The position numbers were made by a program, and so were the translations under genes. DNA of 64,000 nucleotides, taken from contig JANQQS010000013.1 of the NCBI GenBank assembly GCA_028284955.1, positions 1 through 64,000 of the forward strand, given 5' to 3'. Position 1 is the stretch's first letter. The number at the start of each line of letters is the position of its first letter. This stretch comes from Myxococcota bacterium (GTDB taxonomy: Bacteria; Myxococcota_A; Polyangia; Polyangiales; Houyiibacteriaceae). The notes below the pieces were generated by a model, which worked only from the letters and a program-made list of their open reading frames with translations, did not search any database and was not told the DNA's origin. Below are positions 38,016 through 46,871 of the stretch, piece after piece.

Positions 38016-38725
38016 TTCCCGCGATCGATATTCTCGACGGAAACGTCGTGCGATTGAGCCAAGGCGACTACGACCAAGTCACCGTCTACGACCACGACCC
38101 CGGGCGCGTGGCCACGGAGTTTGAACAAGCTGGGGCCCGACGCGTGCATGTCGTAGATCTCGATGGCGCGCGCGACGGAGAGCCTCGCAACACCGCAGCC
38201 ATCGAACGCATCTTGAGCTGCACCGAGCTGTCGATTCAAATCGGCGGAGGCATTCGCAACGCCGACATCGCCAAACGCTGGTACGACGCCGGCGCAGCCC
38301 GCGTGGTGATGGGAACCGCGGCGGTTCGAATGCCCGAAGCGGTGCAACAGCTCTGCGAAGCGAACCCGGACGGCGTCGTGGTGGCGATCGATGCGCGCCA
38401 AGGAGACGTTGCGGTCGAAGGATGGCTCAAATCGTCGGGGCGTTCAGTCGAGGAGTTCGCGATCGAAGTCGACAGCTGGAACCCCGCGGCGATTCTCTAT
38501 ACCAACATCGAGCGCGACGGAACCCGCGAAGGGCCCGACGTGCAGGGAACCCAAACGCTGCAAGAGCGGCTGCGCGCCACCGTCATCGCCTCGGGCGGTA
38601 TCGGCAGCCTCGCGCATTTGAAGGCGCTCGCTCGGGCCAACGTTCGCGCCACGGTCTGCGGTCGAGCGCTTTATAGCGGCGCCTTTTCGCTCCCAGACGC
38701 GTTCGCCGCCGCGGAGGGAAGCTGA
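38006..38725 (+). CDS. hisA: Phosphoribosylformimino-5-aminoimidazole carboxamide ribotide isomerase
   Basis: A 239-residue TIM-barrel isomerase. The ATG at 38006 gives MELIPAIDILDGNVVRLSQG with the catalytic Asp of PAIDI. The second catalytic Asp is in YTNIERDGTREG, and phosphate-binding turns IGGGIR and ASGGIG are present. It overlaps hisH by 10 bases, and its stop abuts the hisF start (TGAATG). Earlier in-frame starts inside hisH are unsupported. Confidence 0.95.
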   Translation: MELIPAIDILDGNVVRLSQGDYDQVTVYDHDPGRVATEFEQAGARRVHVVDLDGARDGEPRNTAAIERILSCTELSIQIGGGIRNADIAKRWYDAGAARVVMGTAAVRMPEAVQQLCEANPDGVVVAIDARQGDVAVEGWLKSSGRSVEEFAIEVDSWNPAAILYTNIERDGTREGPDVQGTQTLQERLRATVIASGGIGSLAHLKALARANVRATVCGRALYSGAFSLPDAFAAAEGS

Positions 38726-39541
38726 ATGCTCGCGCGGAGAATCGTTCCCTGTTTGGACGTGAAATCCGGCCGAGTCGTGAAAGGAATCAACTTCGTCGAT
38801 TTGCGCGACGCAGGCGACCCGGTGGAATGCGCCCGGCGCTACAGCGACGAGGGAGCCGACGAAATCACCTTCTTGGATATCACCGCGTCCCACGAAGAAC
38901 GACGAACGCTCTTTGATCTCGTAGAGCGAACCGCGTCCACGGTAGCGGTGCCTCTCACCGTCGGCGGCGGCGTGCGTACGCGCCAAGACGTGCGCGATTT
39001 GCTTTCCGCGGGCGCCGACAAAGTCTCGATCAATACCGCAGCCCTACAAAACCCAGACCTCATCGCCACCGCGTCTTCGGCGTTTGGCGCCCAGGCCATC
39101 GTGGTGGCCATTGATGCTCGGCGCGCGTCCCCGGAGCTCACCCAATGGGAAGTGTTCACCCACGGGGGAAGGCGCGCGACCGGAGTCGACGCGATCGAAT
39201 GGGCCACGCACGTGGTATCGCTGGGCGCGGGGGAAATTTTGCTGACCAGCATGGACCGCGACGGGACCCGCGACGGATACGACCTGGCGCTCACCCACGC
39301 GGTCAGCTCAGCGGTTTCGGTGCCCGTGGTAGCGTCGGGCGGCGTTGGAACGCTGGAGCATATTCTGTCGGGTTTTGTCGAAGGCAAAGCCGATGCCGCG
39401 CTCGCCGCGTCGATTTTTCACGACGGCGAATTCTCTATCGGCGAGGTAAAGCGGTATCTTCTTGATCGAAACGTCTGCATTCGACCTCCACCTCCACCTC
39501 CACCTCCACCCTTGCCCCCGCCCCCCAGCCCGGCCTCATGA
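38726..39541 (+). CDS. hisF: Imidazole glycerol phosphate synthase, cyclase subunit, with polyproline tail
   Basis: A 271-residue TIM-barrel cyclase. It has the N-terminal [16 protein letters not shown] with its catalytic Asp, [17 protein letters not shown] with the second Asp, and VVASGGVG. The normal fold ends at about LLDRNVCIR. The last 19 residues are almost pure proline ([19 protein letters not shown]), encoded by a CCTCCA-type microsatellite. Such a tail is not part of the family and may be recent. Its stop overlaps the next gene's ATG by 4 bases (ATGA). Confidence 0.94.
   Translation: MLARRIVPCLDVKSGRVVKGINFVDLRDAGDPVECARRYSDEGADEITFLDITASHEERRTLFDLVERTASTVAVPLTVGGGVRTRQDVRDLLSAGADKVSINTAALQNPDLIATASSAFGAQAIVVAIDARRASPELTQWEVFTHGGRRATGVDAIEWATHVVSLGAGEILLTSMDRDGTRDGYDLALTHAVSSAVSVPVVASGGVGTLEHILSGFVEGKADAALAASIFHDGEFSIGEVKRYLLDRNVCIRPPPPPPPPPLPPPPSPAS
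39485..39532 (+). repeat. CCTCCA microsatellite at the end of hisF
   Basis: Repeated CCACCT units followed by C-rich sequence encode the polyproline tail of HisF. The repeat is a likely slippage site directly before the ATGA overlap with the next gene. Confidence 0.85.
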
Positions 39542-41184
39542 CCGACCAGCACGCCATCGATGTGGGCACGTTCGTGCGCCAGCTTAAATCGAAGCAGGTT
39601 CGACTGCCTTTCGAAATTGGCACCTTTGTCGCCCTCGAAACATGCGAAGCGCTCGCCCACTCGCCCGCCGTGGTCACGATCGAGTCGGTTACCATCGATA
39701 GCGACGGCCTGGTGGGCATCAGCAACCGCGGCACGGCGGTTCCGGAGGCCATCTCTGCGAAATCGGTAGTCGACGTGCTCGCCCACCTGCTGGTCGCTTC
39801 GGGCTCGGGCGTTCCGCCAACGATCCTTCGCTTGGTCAGCGAAGATACGAGCGAACTCAAACGAGACCTCGCAAACCTCCACTCCGAACTCGAAGCTTCC
39901 CTTCTCCCGCTCAATCGCGCCGCGTCGCGCCGCGTGCTCTCGCGATTGATTCGCGAAGCGAGCCGCCCCAATGCCGGCGCCGCCTTGCAGATGGAAACCG
40001 CCTCCCCCGACCAACTCGACGCCGCGCTCGACTCATTGATCGACAACCCTGGGTCGAACCAGGCGGGTTCAATACAGGCGGGGTCAACACCAGCGAGTTC
40101 AATACACGCGCCGCAGCCCGCGCAGCCTGAGCCAAAGCCGACATCGCGAGCGCTGCCGACATCACAACCACTGGCGCCGTCCAAACCACTGGCGCCGTCC
40201 AAACCACTGGCCTCGTCACAACCACTGGCCCCGTCGCAACCCGAAGCGCCGCGAGAAGCACCACCACCATCAACCGCAGCGCCGGAGCACCCGCAGCCGA
40301 CTCAGCCGCAGGCTGCTCCCGAACCATCGCCACAACCAGTTCAGCAACCACCAGCACAAATGGTGACGAACCAGCCCACAGCCAGCCCGTCGTGGGAAAC
40401 CAGCGAACCTTCGCTCGAGACGGGAGGCTGGAACTCTGGCAGCTGGAACCCCGGGCGCTCGAAAACGCCAGTCTTGCTGGCGGCTCTCTTCGGGGGATTG
40501 GTCATCGTGCTGATCGCCGTCGCCGCCGCGCTGCGGCCCGACGTCATCGCGCGCATTACGGGTCGCGGCACGCCTCCACCGGACGAAACAGCCATTCGTG
40601 AAGCCGAGCAGCGAGCGCAACACGAGGCCGTGGATCGAGCGCAGGCAAAGATGGCCGAGCGTTACGGCACACTAGACCTCAGCGTCGCCCCCGAGCGCGC
40701 CCAAGTATTGCTCCGCATTGGCCCCGGACCCGCCCTCGCAAGAGAGCTTCCGGTCGGCGTAGCGCACGAATTTGTCGCCATTGCGCCAGGCCGCGAACCC
40801 ACCCGCGCCGTCGTGCCTCCCGGCGCATCGTGGCAATCGAGCCCGAACGGCCCGATGTACGAGCTCGCGATGCAGGTGAGCAGCGCCAAAATGCCGTTCG
40901 AATCTCTTTCGCTCGGCCCCTCGAAGCTCCCTCCATCCGGGCGAGGCACGTCTCAAGTCGGCACCATTCGCATCATCACCAACCCCCCCGGCGCCGCCGT
41001 CTACCAGCTCATCGGCTTCGCTCCCCAAGTGCACGTCGAAAACATGCGCACCGACCAAACCCACGAGCTCCTCGTCTACCGAGAAGGCCACCGCATCCGC
41101 CAGCTCTCGATCAACCCGAGCGATTGGCAAACAAACAACGGCGCCAAAACCGCAAACCTAAACATCCAACTCGAACCACGCTGA
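39538..41184 (+). CDS. Single-pass membrane protein with Pro-rich linker and PEGA-like C-terminus
   Basis: A 548-residue protein, translationally coupled to hisF (ATGA). The N-terminal about 150 residues form a soluble domain I cannot name ([18 protein letters not shown] ...), possibly a degenerate kinase-related or regulatory module seen in myxobacteria. A low-complexity Pro/Gln/Ser linker with 18-bp repeats (about 165-300) leads to one membrane helix (about 313-335). After a helical stretch, the C-terminus has two beta-modules, the last reading [20 protein letters not shown], a PEGA-domain pattern that would lie in the periplasm. Function unknown. Cytoplasmic sensing coupled to envelope binding is conceivable. 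Confidence 0.6.
   Translation: MTDQHAIDVGTFVRQLKSKQVRLPFEIGTFVALETCEALAHSPAVVTIESVTIDSDGLVGISNRGTAVPEAISAKSVVDVLAHLLVASGSGVPPTILRLVSEDTSELKRDLANLHSELEASLLPLNRAASRRVLSRLIREASRPNAGAALQMETASPDQLDAALDSLIDNPGSNQAGSIQAGSTPASSIHAPQPAQPEPKPTSRALPTSQPLAPSKPLAPSKPLASSQPLAPSQPEAPREAPPPSTAAPEHPQPTQPQAAPEPSPQPVQQPPAQMVTNQPTASPSWETSEPSLETGGWNSGSWNPGRSKTPVLLAALFGGLVIVLIAVAAALRPDVIARITGRGTPPPDETAIREAEQRAQHEAVDRAQAKMAERYGTLDLSVAPERAQVLLRIGPGPALARELPVGVAHEFVAIAPGREPTRAVVPPGASWQSSPNGPMYELAMQVSSAKMPFESLSLGPSKLPPSGRGTSQVGTIRIITNPPGAAVYQLIGFAPQVHVENMRTDQTHELLVYREGHRIRQLSINPSDWQTNNGAKTANLNIQLEPR
40165..40236 (+). repeat. Four 18-bp tandem units in linker
   Basis: Units at 40165-40182, 40183-40200, 40201-40218 and 40219-40236 of AAACCACTGGCGCCGTCC type encode a repeated six-residue [12 protein letters not shown] linker. 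A shorter 18-bp repeat (GGTTCAATACAGGC-like) precedes it at about 40050-40110. Confidence 0.85.
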
Positions 41185-41207
41185 CCACCGCATCCACGCG
41201 CTCATGC

Positions 41208-41235
41208 TATTTTTGCGCCTTCTGTGCGAAAAATA
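41208..41235. terminator. Bidirectional terminator hairpin between convergent genes
   Basis: TATTTTTGCG (41208-41217) pairs with CGAAAAATA (41227-41235) with one bulged G and a 9-base loop. The A/T-rich stem gives a T-run on either strand, so it can terminate both the rightward gyrA-his run and the leftward lipoprotein gene at 41252. Confidence 0.6.
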
Positions 41236-41251
41236 CGGCGTCTGTGCTTCA

Positions 41252-41686
41252 TCACAGCTGATTCCGGACTAGGTAGCCGCACTCGATCCAGCTGAAGCGA
41301 TTGTGTGGTCCGGTGCTGATCCCGCGCCAGTCTTCTTCGTCCTCGTACCACACCCATAGTCTTTCGACCGAAGGTCGTATCTGGAAGCGGCATGGTCTAG
41401 GCGATTCCTTGGTTTTCGTTCTGCAATACTTCTCCGCAAGAATCTCCTCGTATCCGTCACATGTGAATGCCGGCTCCTCCTTGACAATGCACGTGCTGAT
41501 AAGCCGTCCATCAATGCGCGGGTCATCTACCGTGGTTCGGATAACGCAGGTCTCATTCGAAGTCCTCATCTTCTGCTCAGACCCCACCGAGCCATCATCC
41601 ACCGCGCTTACACACCCCAGCGCCAAAACCAACGCGCCGCCCGCCGCGCGGCGGAGCGCTCCCCAAATGTAGACAACCAACCTCAC
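41252..41686 (-). CDS. Small orphan lipoprotein
   Basis: A 144-residue predicted lipoprotein with signal peptide MRLVVYIWGALRRAAGGALV and lipobox ALGC (Cys25). The mature part has several cysteines (CVIRTTVDD, STCIVKEE, TCDGYEEILAEKYC, PCRF, WIECGY) that could form disulphides. No family recognised. GC content looks lower than that of the neighbouring his genes. It is a lone gene between a terminator and a repeat-rich intergenic region. Confidence 0.6.
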   Translation of the reverse strand: MRLVVYIWGALRRAAGGALVLALGCVSAVDDGSVGSEQKMRTSNETCVIRTTVDDPRIDGRLISTCIVKEEPAFTCDGYEEILAEKYCRTKTKESPRPCRFQIRPSVERLWVWYEDEEDWRGISTGPHNRFSWIECGYLVRNQL

Positions 41687-42066
41687 CTTTACCCCAATTC
41701 AGCAAGAATCGATCCGCCTCTTCCGCCGCCTGCCGGCGACCGAGGCGACGCGGGGCGTAGCGCATCTCATAAACCCTGGCCAGAGGTAATTCGATGATCT
41801 CGTGCGGTCCCGATACGGGACCGGGAAAGGCACCGGAACCGGGAGAAGCACCGGGATCGGACGATAGGTTTGGGGCCGGGAAGAGCATCGGGATCAGGCG
41901 GCAGGTTCAGGTTCAGAGAGGGCTCTGGAAGCACAATCGGGCCGCGTTTGACACCAGTCTCCTAGGTCTCGAACTGGTGAACCGCAGCGCAAGTCACACA
42001 TCCAACAAGTCTAGAGATCTAGAGCAGTGATAGCAGTGACCAAACGGATTGATTGCAGCTCAGGGT
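41687..42066. other. Intergenic stretch, no gene seen
   Basis: This is the left part of the 786-base gap between two leftward genes. It contains G/A-rich simple sequence around 41800-41920 (GGxACCGGGA-like units) and a TCTAGAGATCTAGAG motif near 42010-42025, but no coding pattern. The right part holds the repeats listed separately. Confidence 0.4.
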
Positions 42067-42230
42067 GCATCCCATAGAGCGGCGGAATCTTGCTCTGAGC
42101 GCGAGCGCCCCCACAGCGCAAGGAGCATCCCATAGAGCAGTGGAATTTGGTCTGAGCTTGAGCGCCCCCACAGCGCAAGGAGCATCCCATAGAGCAGTGG
42201 AATTTTGGTCTGAGCTTGAGCGCCTGCGTT
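42067..42230. repeat. Three direct repeats of 57-58 bp
   Basis: Copies begin at 42067, 42124 and 42182 with GCATCCCATAGAGC and continue through a GGAATxTTGGTCTGAGCTTGA-like core (shown here in part) to GCGCCxCxCAGCGCAAGGA; the third copy is cut at its end. Copies 2 and 3 are nearly identical, while copy 1 has more changes. The repeats are non-coding, with too few copies and no spacer pattern for CRISPR. Confidence 0.85.
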
Positions 42231-42234
42231 CTCC

Positions 42235-42440
42235 GGGGGCGATGTCGCCCCCGCCCCATCGAATACATCCGATGGGGCCCCACCCCCTACCGGGCAGCGC
42301 AGCCCGGATGACGCACGAATAGTGCTTCGTCCGGGCGAGCAGGGGAGGTCGTTGCGGCTGGAGCTGTGCAAGGCGGAGCGGACGAAGTCCGTGGAGCTGC
42401 GCAGGTCTCGACGCAGTACGGGTCCGAAGGACCCTAGTCC
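42235..42440. repeat. Cluster of palindromes
   Basis: Several perfect or near-perfect hairpins follow each other: GGGGGCGA-TG-TCGCCCCC (42235-42252), CCCCATCG...CGATGGGG (42254-42277), CCCGGATGACG...CGTCCGGG (about 42312-42336), CGGAC-GAA-GTCCG (about 42379-42391) and GGGTCC-GAA-GGACCC (about 42420-42434). Two have GAA triloops. The region lies downstream of the leftward sensor gene and could be structured RNA, a REP-type cluster or decayed repeat DNA. Confidence 0.65.
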
Positions 42441-42472
42441 AGCCAAGGTCAGGCCAAAAGGCCACTGCTCTA

Positions 42473-44620
42473 CTAGCTTTTGATGGGGGTCGCCTTCAGG
42501 GCAGCCTTACCCTCTTTCACATACACCGTGAACCGCACGCTCTTCGCGCCATGCTTAGAGACGATTTGGTCGCGGTTGCGCCGTAGGGTGGCGGCGAGCT
42601 TGTCGAAGGTCAGGCTCGAGGCGTTCTCCCCGCATTGCTTCTGCGTGGCGACGAACTTATCGTACACTTCCTTGAAGTGAACTTCATCGGCTTCTTCCGG
42701 GGTTAGGTCGCTCGTCGCAGCAAGCAGGTCGCGCGGAATTTCGGCCACCATGGTTGCGCCGTCGTCGTCGTTGCCCAAGAAGTCGAGCTCTTCGAATGCG
42801 CCTGGCGACTCCGCCATCGCCCCTGTGTGATTCGAACCTGTGTGATTCGAACCGGAATCGCCAAACAAGGGACTCGAGTGGTCCCCGTTGGTGCTCGTCG
42901 CCGAGGCGCTAGCGGCCGCATCCGCGAACGGCGCGTTCGCTCCCGAGCGGCTCCCGGTCGCCGTGTCGTCGGTTCGGGACGGAGCGGAACGCGAGAAGAG
43001 AGACTGCGCGACCGGAGGAGCGGCCGGCGGAGGTGGCGGAACTGGAGCTCCCGGGGAAACTGGCGCCCCCGGAGAAACTGGGGCTCCTGGCGGCGCGGCC
43101 GGAGATAACGGGGATTCTGGCGTGCTTGGGACGAGACCGCTCGCCGGGTCTGCGGGTTCCCCAAACGGAGATGCCGCGGAAGGAACCAAGCCAGGAGCGT
43201 CCGGCGGCTGAGCCTCGGCAAACGATCCCGAACCAGGAAACGGCTCCGAGTTTTCGGCTGACGGAGAACCAGGAAAAGGGTCTGCTCCAAACGGCGACGC
43301 CGGAGGCTGCTCAAAACCCGGCGTTTGTTCGAATGCCTCGGGTCGTTCCGAGCGCAGTTCCGGAATGTCGGGGATCTCTTGCTCCCCCGATTGGCCCGCG
43401 AAACCGAAGTATGGTTTAGCCGACTTGCTCTCGTCCGACCCGAGTATCTCGTCCAGGTCCGCGGGCTGCGTCCGCGCGACCGCGGCGGCGTCTCCAGCGA
43501 TCGCAGTAAGCGCGCGATTGATGTCCTCACCTAGTTTGCGATGCGCGCCGCGAAACGCGGTGGTGGGAAGCCGGTGCGATCGGCCGAGAGCAATCGCGTC
43601 GGTCGCCAAGCGCAATGCGTGAAACGGACGGTCACGTTCCAGATACATGCTTCCCAACCCGAGCAGTCCAAGCAGCAAGGGAACGAGAATCACAGTGGCC
43701 ATCGGGATGGCGTCTACGTCCTCTTTTGGCGCGGATGCAAATAGCTGCATCGGCGAAGGCAAAAGCGACAGCGGCCGTGCCACCACGTAGCCCGTCTTGG
43801 CATGGGAGGCGCTTCCGGTGACGAGCGAGTAGACACCTTGCGCCTGCGCCTCCTCGCCGAGCGCGATGGGGTCGGTGCGATGCCCCGACAACATCGAGCT
43901 ATCTTTCAGCGCGACCCGCAAACCCGTTTCCATCAACGCGCTGCTCGGCGCGTCGGCGATATTCTGGGGCGCGTTTGCAGCGATGAGGCGCTCTCCCTTG
44001 AAAAAGCCGACGCTCGCCCCCGGCAATCGTTCACCCAAGCTGCGCGCAAGGGCTTCGTCGATTTCCATGGCGTGCACGAGAGCGCCCACGTAGCGGCCGC
44101 CCTGCATCACCGGCCGAGCTGCGATCAGGTACGCCAGTTCGTTGTAAATCCAGACGTCATCACCCGAAAAGCCGGTAAGCGCGCGCTCCACGACGGGCAG
44201 CTTCGAAAAGCCCGCGGTCTTGGACACCGTGCCCGCTCCACCGACCCGAACAACGATTTTTCCGCGCGCATCGAGCGCGAACAGAATATCCGCTTGCCCC
44301 TGCTCGAGCTGTCGATTGAGCGCCTCCAGTCGACCTTTGAGAAGCTGCGTGGCTGGCGCCTCGAGCCCTCGCTCGGGCCGATCGCTCGCCGCTTTGAGGG
44401 ATGTCCGGACGTCGCTGTTCGCGGCCATCGGCGCGATCGCATCGATTCGCTTGCGCGCATCGAGACGCAGCCGAAGCTCCAGTTCGAGGCGATCGCGTCG
44501 CAACTGGTCCGCAAGATAGCTTCGGCTGTGCCGGTTGTACGCGGCGTGCGCCAAAAAGGCTGCGGCCAGAGCGAATCCCATGGCGGCAGCGAGAACAAAA
44601 TACCAAAAGCGTGAAAACAT
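42473..44620 (-). CDS. Cache-like membrane sensor, MXAN_5187 family
   Basis: A 715-residue protein. One membrane helix lies at about 8-28 and a second at about 308-330 (MATVILVPLLLGLLGLGSMYL). Between them is a periplasmic sensor of the double-Cache type (FALDARGKIVVRVGG ... GDDVWIYNELAYLIAARPVM). After an entry segment the cytoplasmic part is a long Pro/Gly/Ser linker with tandem repeats, then a conserved helical C-terminal domain (about 645-715, HFKEVYDKFVATQKQCGE ... VRFTVYVKEGKAALKATP) that I associate with the MXAN_5187 C-terminal family of myxobacteria. There is no kinase or output enzyme. It is coupled by a TAATG overlap to a cupredoxin-like gene. Confidence 0.72.
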   Translation of the reverse strand: MFSRFWYFVLAAAMGFALAAAFLAHAAYNRHSRSYLADQLRRDRLELELRLRLDARKRIDAIAPMAANSDVRTSLKAASDRPERGLEAPATQLLKGRLEALNRQLEQGQADILFALDARGKIVVRVGGAGTVSKTAGFSKLPVVERALTGFSGDDVWIYNELAYLIAARPVMQGGRYVGALVHAMEIDEALARSLGERLPGASVGFFKGERLIAANAPQNIADAPSSALMETGLRVALKDSSMLSGHRTDPIALGEEAQAQGVYSLVTGSASHAKTGYVVARPLSLLPSPMQLFASAPKEDVDAIPMATVILVPLLLGLLGLGSMYLERDRPFHALRLATDAIALGRSHRLPTTAFRGAHRKLGEDINRALTAIAGDAAAVARTQPADLDEILGSDESKSAKPYFGFAGQSGEQEIPDIPELRSERPEAFEQTPGFEQPPASPFGADPFPGSPSAENSEPFPGSGSFAEAQPPDAPGLVPSAASPFGEPADPASGLVPSTPESPLSPAAPPGAPVSPGAPVSPGAPVPPPPPAAPPVAQSLFSRSAPSRTDDTATGSRSGANAPFADAAASASATSTNGDHSSPLFGDSGSNHTGSNHTGAMAESPGAFEELDFLGNDDDGATMVAEIPRDLLAATSDLTPEEADEVHFKEVYDKFVATQKQCGENASSLTFDKLAATLRRNRDQIVSKHGAKSVRFTVYVKEGKAALKATPIKS

Positions 44621-45369
44621 TATGTTCCGTTGGTTCCAGGGGCTCGGGTTCGTTCTTTAGACGACGGAGCGTCAATACGGATAGGTTCCAATCGCATCTC
44701 GCTCCCATCCGGAACGACCACGGGTTGATTTTTCAGTTCGTGTCCGCGAAAAAATACTCGAAGCCGGTAGGAACCGGGCTCAATGTCCTCGAAGGCAAAA
44801 CCGCCGGTAGATGTGACGCGGCCGCACGCTACCAGATCGTTCAGTACATGCACGTGCCCCTCCACGTGCGGAAACAGCGCATCTCGAATCACGAAGTGCC
44901 CGCTGCGCGCAAACTGCACGCGACGCGCATTCCCAGGCGCGGTGCCGATCGCCGAAAACCCTTCGACACCTTCGGCGGTGAGCTGATGGGTAAACGAGTC
45001 GGTGTTCTCGATGGTGATGGCGGTAGATTTAGGCACGACCAAGGTAGACGGAGTGAGATCGCCATCCTGAAGGCGGTACGAGCAGCCCGCTGCGCCTTTT
45101 CCTCGTGGGCCCGTGAGCGCCACGCCAACCATCGCTCCAGCGTCCACGGGGGAAGGCGCGGGCCCGAGCTTGCCGTTCCATATCTTCCAGTAGTGACGGT
45201 CGGTTCCGTCCCGTACGACGCGGCCAAGCATCTCTTTGGGAATCAGGAGCGACCCGCGAACCGGCACCGCGAAAGCCGGTGACTCGAGGGTCAACACCGC
45301 GCTCAGCGCGCAGATTCCCGCAACCAACTGGGCACCCCGAAACAAGGTACGTTTGCGCGTTCGGCTCAT
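44620..45369 (-). CDS. Periplasmic cupredoxin-like / carboxypeptidase-regulatory-like protein
   Basis: A 249-residue exported protein. The ATG at 45369 is supported by GGTGGGG upstream; an alternative GTG lies 12 bases earlier. The signal peptide ends near ESPAFA. The middle (about 105-190) has a cupredoxin-like pattern (STAITIENTDSFTHQL ... SGHFVIRDALFPHVEGHVHV) with several histidines but without an obvious Cys-x-x-His type 1 copper set. The C-terminus (about 190-240) is a CarboxypepD_reg-like beta-sandwich (GGFAFEDIEPGSYRLRVFF). It is coupled to the following sensor gene, suggesting it binds a ligand or metal for that sensor. Confidence 0.65.
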   Translation of the reverse strand: MSRTRKRTLFRGAQLVAGICALSAVLTLESPAFAVPVRGSLLIPKEMLGRVVRDGTDRHYWKIWNGKLGPAPSPVDAGAMVGVALTGPRGKGAAGCSYRLQDGDLTPSTLVVPKSTAITIENTDSFTHQLTAEGVEGFSAIGTAPGNARRVQFARSGHFVIRDALFPHVEGHVHVLNDLVACGRVTSTGGFAFEDIEPGSYRLRVFFRGHELKNQPVVVPDGSEMRLEPIRIDAPSSKERTRAPGTNGT

Positions 45370-45419
45370 CGACGTCCCCACCTAGCGTGAGTCCATGTTA
45401 TAGAAGGGCCTGGAAATGG

Positions 45420-46466
45420 TCAAACGGTGCCGCCGTCGACAGGTGGCGGGCCGTAATAGTCGACCACATCGATTTGCCGTCGAGACAGCCCGACGCTCGC
45501 GCCTTGGCGGCAACCTACCGGATCTCCGCCGATTTGGAACGCAACTGGGTGTTCAAACTGTATAGAAACTCGGTCGACGAGAAAATCGTGCAGTAAATCT
45601 CCACGATACGTGCCCTTCCACAGCGCGCGCAGATTCCAGGCCATGACCAGCGGACCGAAATCCACCACCCGCAAACTGCAACGATCGTCCCGATCGTGGG
45701 CGTACGGAAAGACGCGCGCACCAAAACCCCAGTAAGGGATGGTCGACATGCAAACGATGGTACAGGGCCCGGAGTAAAGAACCTCGCCCCGGCCCACCGG
45801 CGACCCCACCGCCTGGCCATTGACCCCAAGGCGATAGGCCTCGCTGCCTTCGTTCACGATGCGCACACGCGGGCGGGGTCGGAAGAACACCTCGGGCCCA
45901 CTGCGCGCCGCGACGGCGACGCCGTAAGCCAATAGCCCTCCCGCAAATCGTCGTATCAGCGGAACGCGGGAGAGCGCCTGTTTGAGTTCGGCGAAGTGCT
46001 GCAGGGCCAACGCATCGGCCCCGAATCCGATGAATGGAGCAAGCTTGTCGTCGACATCGAGGAGGCGCAGCCGGCGACTCCCGCCTTGCGCTTTGAGTCG
46101 CGCCAAATCCGCGAACACGCCCCGCGAACGAGAGTTTTGGGCGCCCACCACCCACGCCAGCGCGTTGCCGGTTCCGAGCCGCAGCAAACCAAAGCGCGGC
46201 GGCTGGCGATCGAGTCGCTCCGCTTCCTGGGCGATCCACGTCACCATCTGCGTGAACGTTCCGTCACCCCCGCCCGTCAGCACGGTTCGGTAGCCTTGCT
46301 CGGTGATGCGGCGTGCGATGTCGCGGCCCTCGTCCAGATTTCGAGACACGAAGAGATCACCGCTTTCAATGATCTGGTCCAATATCTCCACCAGATCATC
46401 GGTGACCTGCTTCGCGTTCCCGTTGACGACAACCGCAACGCGATCGTGTGAAGCGTTAGGCGCCAA
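45420..46466 (-). CDS. Lipid kinase, diacylglycerol-kinase catalytic domain
   Basis: A 348-residue enzyme of the DAGK/YegS/sphingosine-kinase type. It has the ATP-binding NGNAKQV at the start, the signature VLTGGGDGTFTQMV (about 60-73), and LLRLGTGNALAWV. It phosphorylates a lipid hydroxyl group; which lipid is unknown. The start is TTG at 46466, the first start in the frame, with GGAAG 7 bases upstream, and it overlaps the stop of the preceding small gene by 11 bases. Confidence 0.85.
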   Translation of the reverse strand: MAPNASHDRVAVVVNGNAKQVTDDLVEILDQIIESGDLFVSRNLDEGRDIARRITEQGYRTVLTGGGDGTFTQMVTWIAQEAERLDRQPPRFGLLRLGTGNALAWVVGAQNSRSRGVFADLARLKAQGGSRRLRLLDVDDKLAPFIGFGADALALQHFAELKQALSRVPLIRRFAGGLLAYGVAVAARSGPEVFFRPRPRVRIVNEGSEAYRLGVNGQAVGSPVGRGEVLYSGPCTIVCMSTIPYWGFGARVFPYAHDRDDRCSLRVVDFGPLVMAWNLRALWKGTYRGDLLHDFLVDRVSIQFEHPVAFQIGGDPVGCRQGASVGLSRRQIDVVDYYGPPPVDGGTV

Positions 46467-46794
46467 ACAGGTCTTCCGGCTTCACTTCGCTCTTTTTTTT
46501 CTGGGTGAGCAGGTGATTGACCACGCGCACGACCCGACGCTTGGCTGCCCCCGACAGCCCCTCGCCACCTTGGAGCGCGTCGCGAAGCAGTCGAGGGGAA
46601 ACGGGTTTGCCGGAGCGCGGGGTCGCCTTCGCGAGTTCCTTCTCCGCATCGCTGGCCGTGCCCAGTCGCACTTTTGCTTTCGCCTGGCGAACCCGGCGGT
46701 CTTCGGGACGCAAGGCTTCAAGTTTTCGACTCGCCGAAAGCAACCGACGAGAGTCAATCTTGTTTCCTTTTAGAACTTCATCGAGCTTGCTCAT
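46456..46794 (-). CDS. Small basic helical protein of unknown function
   Basis: A 112-residue, very Lys/Arg-rich protein from the ATG at 46794, preceded by GGAGGG. The sequence (MSKLDEVLKGNKID ... SRKLEALRPEDRRVRQ ... AAKRRVVRVVNHLLTQKKK) is predicted helical, without signal peptide or membrane helix. No family recognised. It overlaps the lipid kinase gene by 11 bases and follows fmt by 77 bases, so it belongs to the smc-def-fmt run. Its charge suggests nucleic-acid or ribosome contact, which is inference. Confidence 0.65.
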   Translation of the reverse strand: MSKLDEVLKGNKIDSRRLLSASRKLEALRPEDRRVRQAKAKVRLGTASDAEKELAKATPRSGKPVSPRLLRDALQGGEGLSGAAKRRVVRVVNHLLTQKKKSEVKPEDLFGA

Positions 46795-46871
46795 GCATTC
46801 CCTCCAGCGCGGCCGTAAACTCTGGCTGCTTGGGCGGGGCTTCGCATATTTCGTAGCGGGAATCCAGCCTC

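Noticed and set aside
41794..42030. Small rightward open frame in the intergenic gap
   Set aside because: It consists of simple G/A-rich sequence with no ribosome-binding site and no recognisable protein pattern.
42067..42230. Possible CRISPR array
   Set aside because: There are only three contiguous copies of 57-58 bp, without unique spacers and without cas genes in the window.
42820..42860. Two T-arm-like sequences (GGTTCGAATC) suggesting tRNA remnants
   Set aside because: They are two units of a 15-bp in-frame repeat coding for GSNHT in a linker. No acceptor stem, D-arm or anticodon arm surrounds them.
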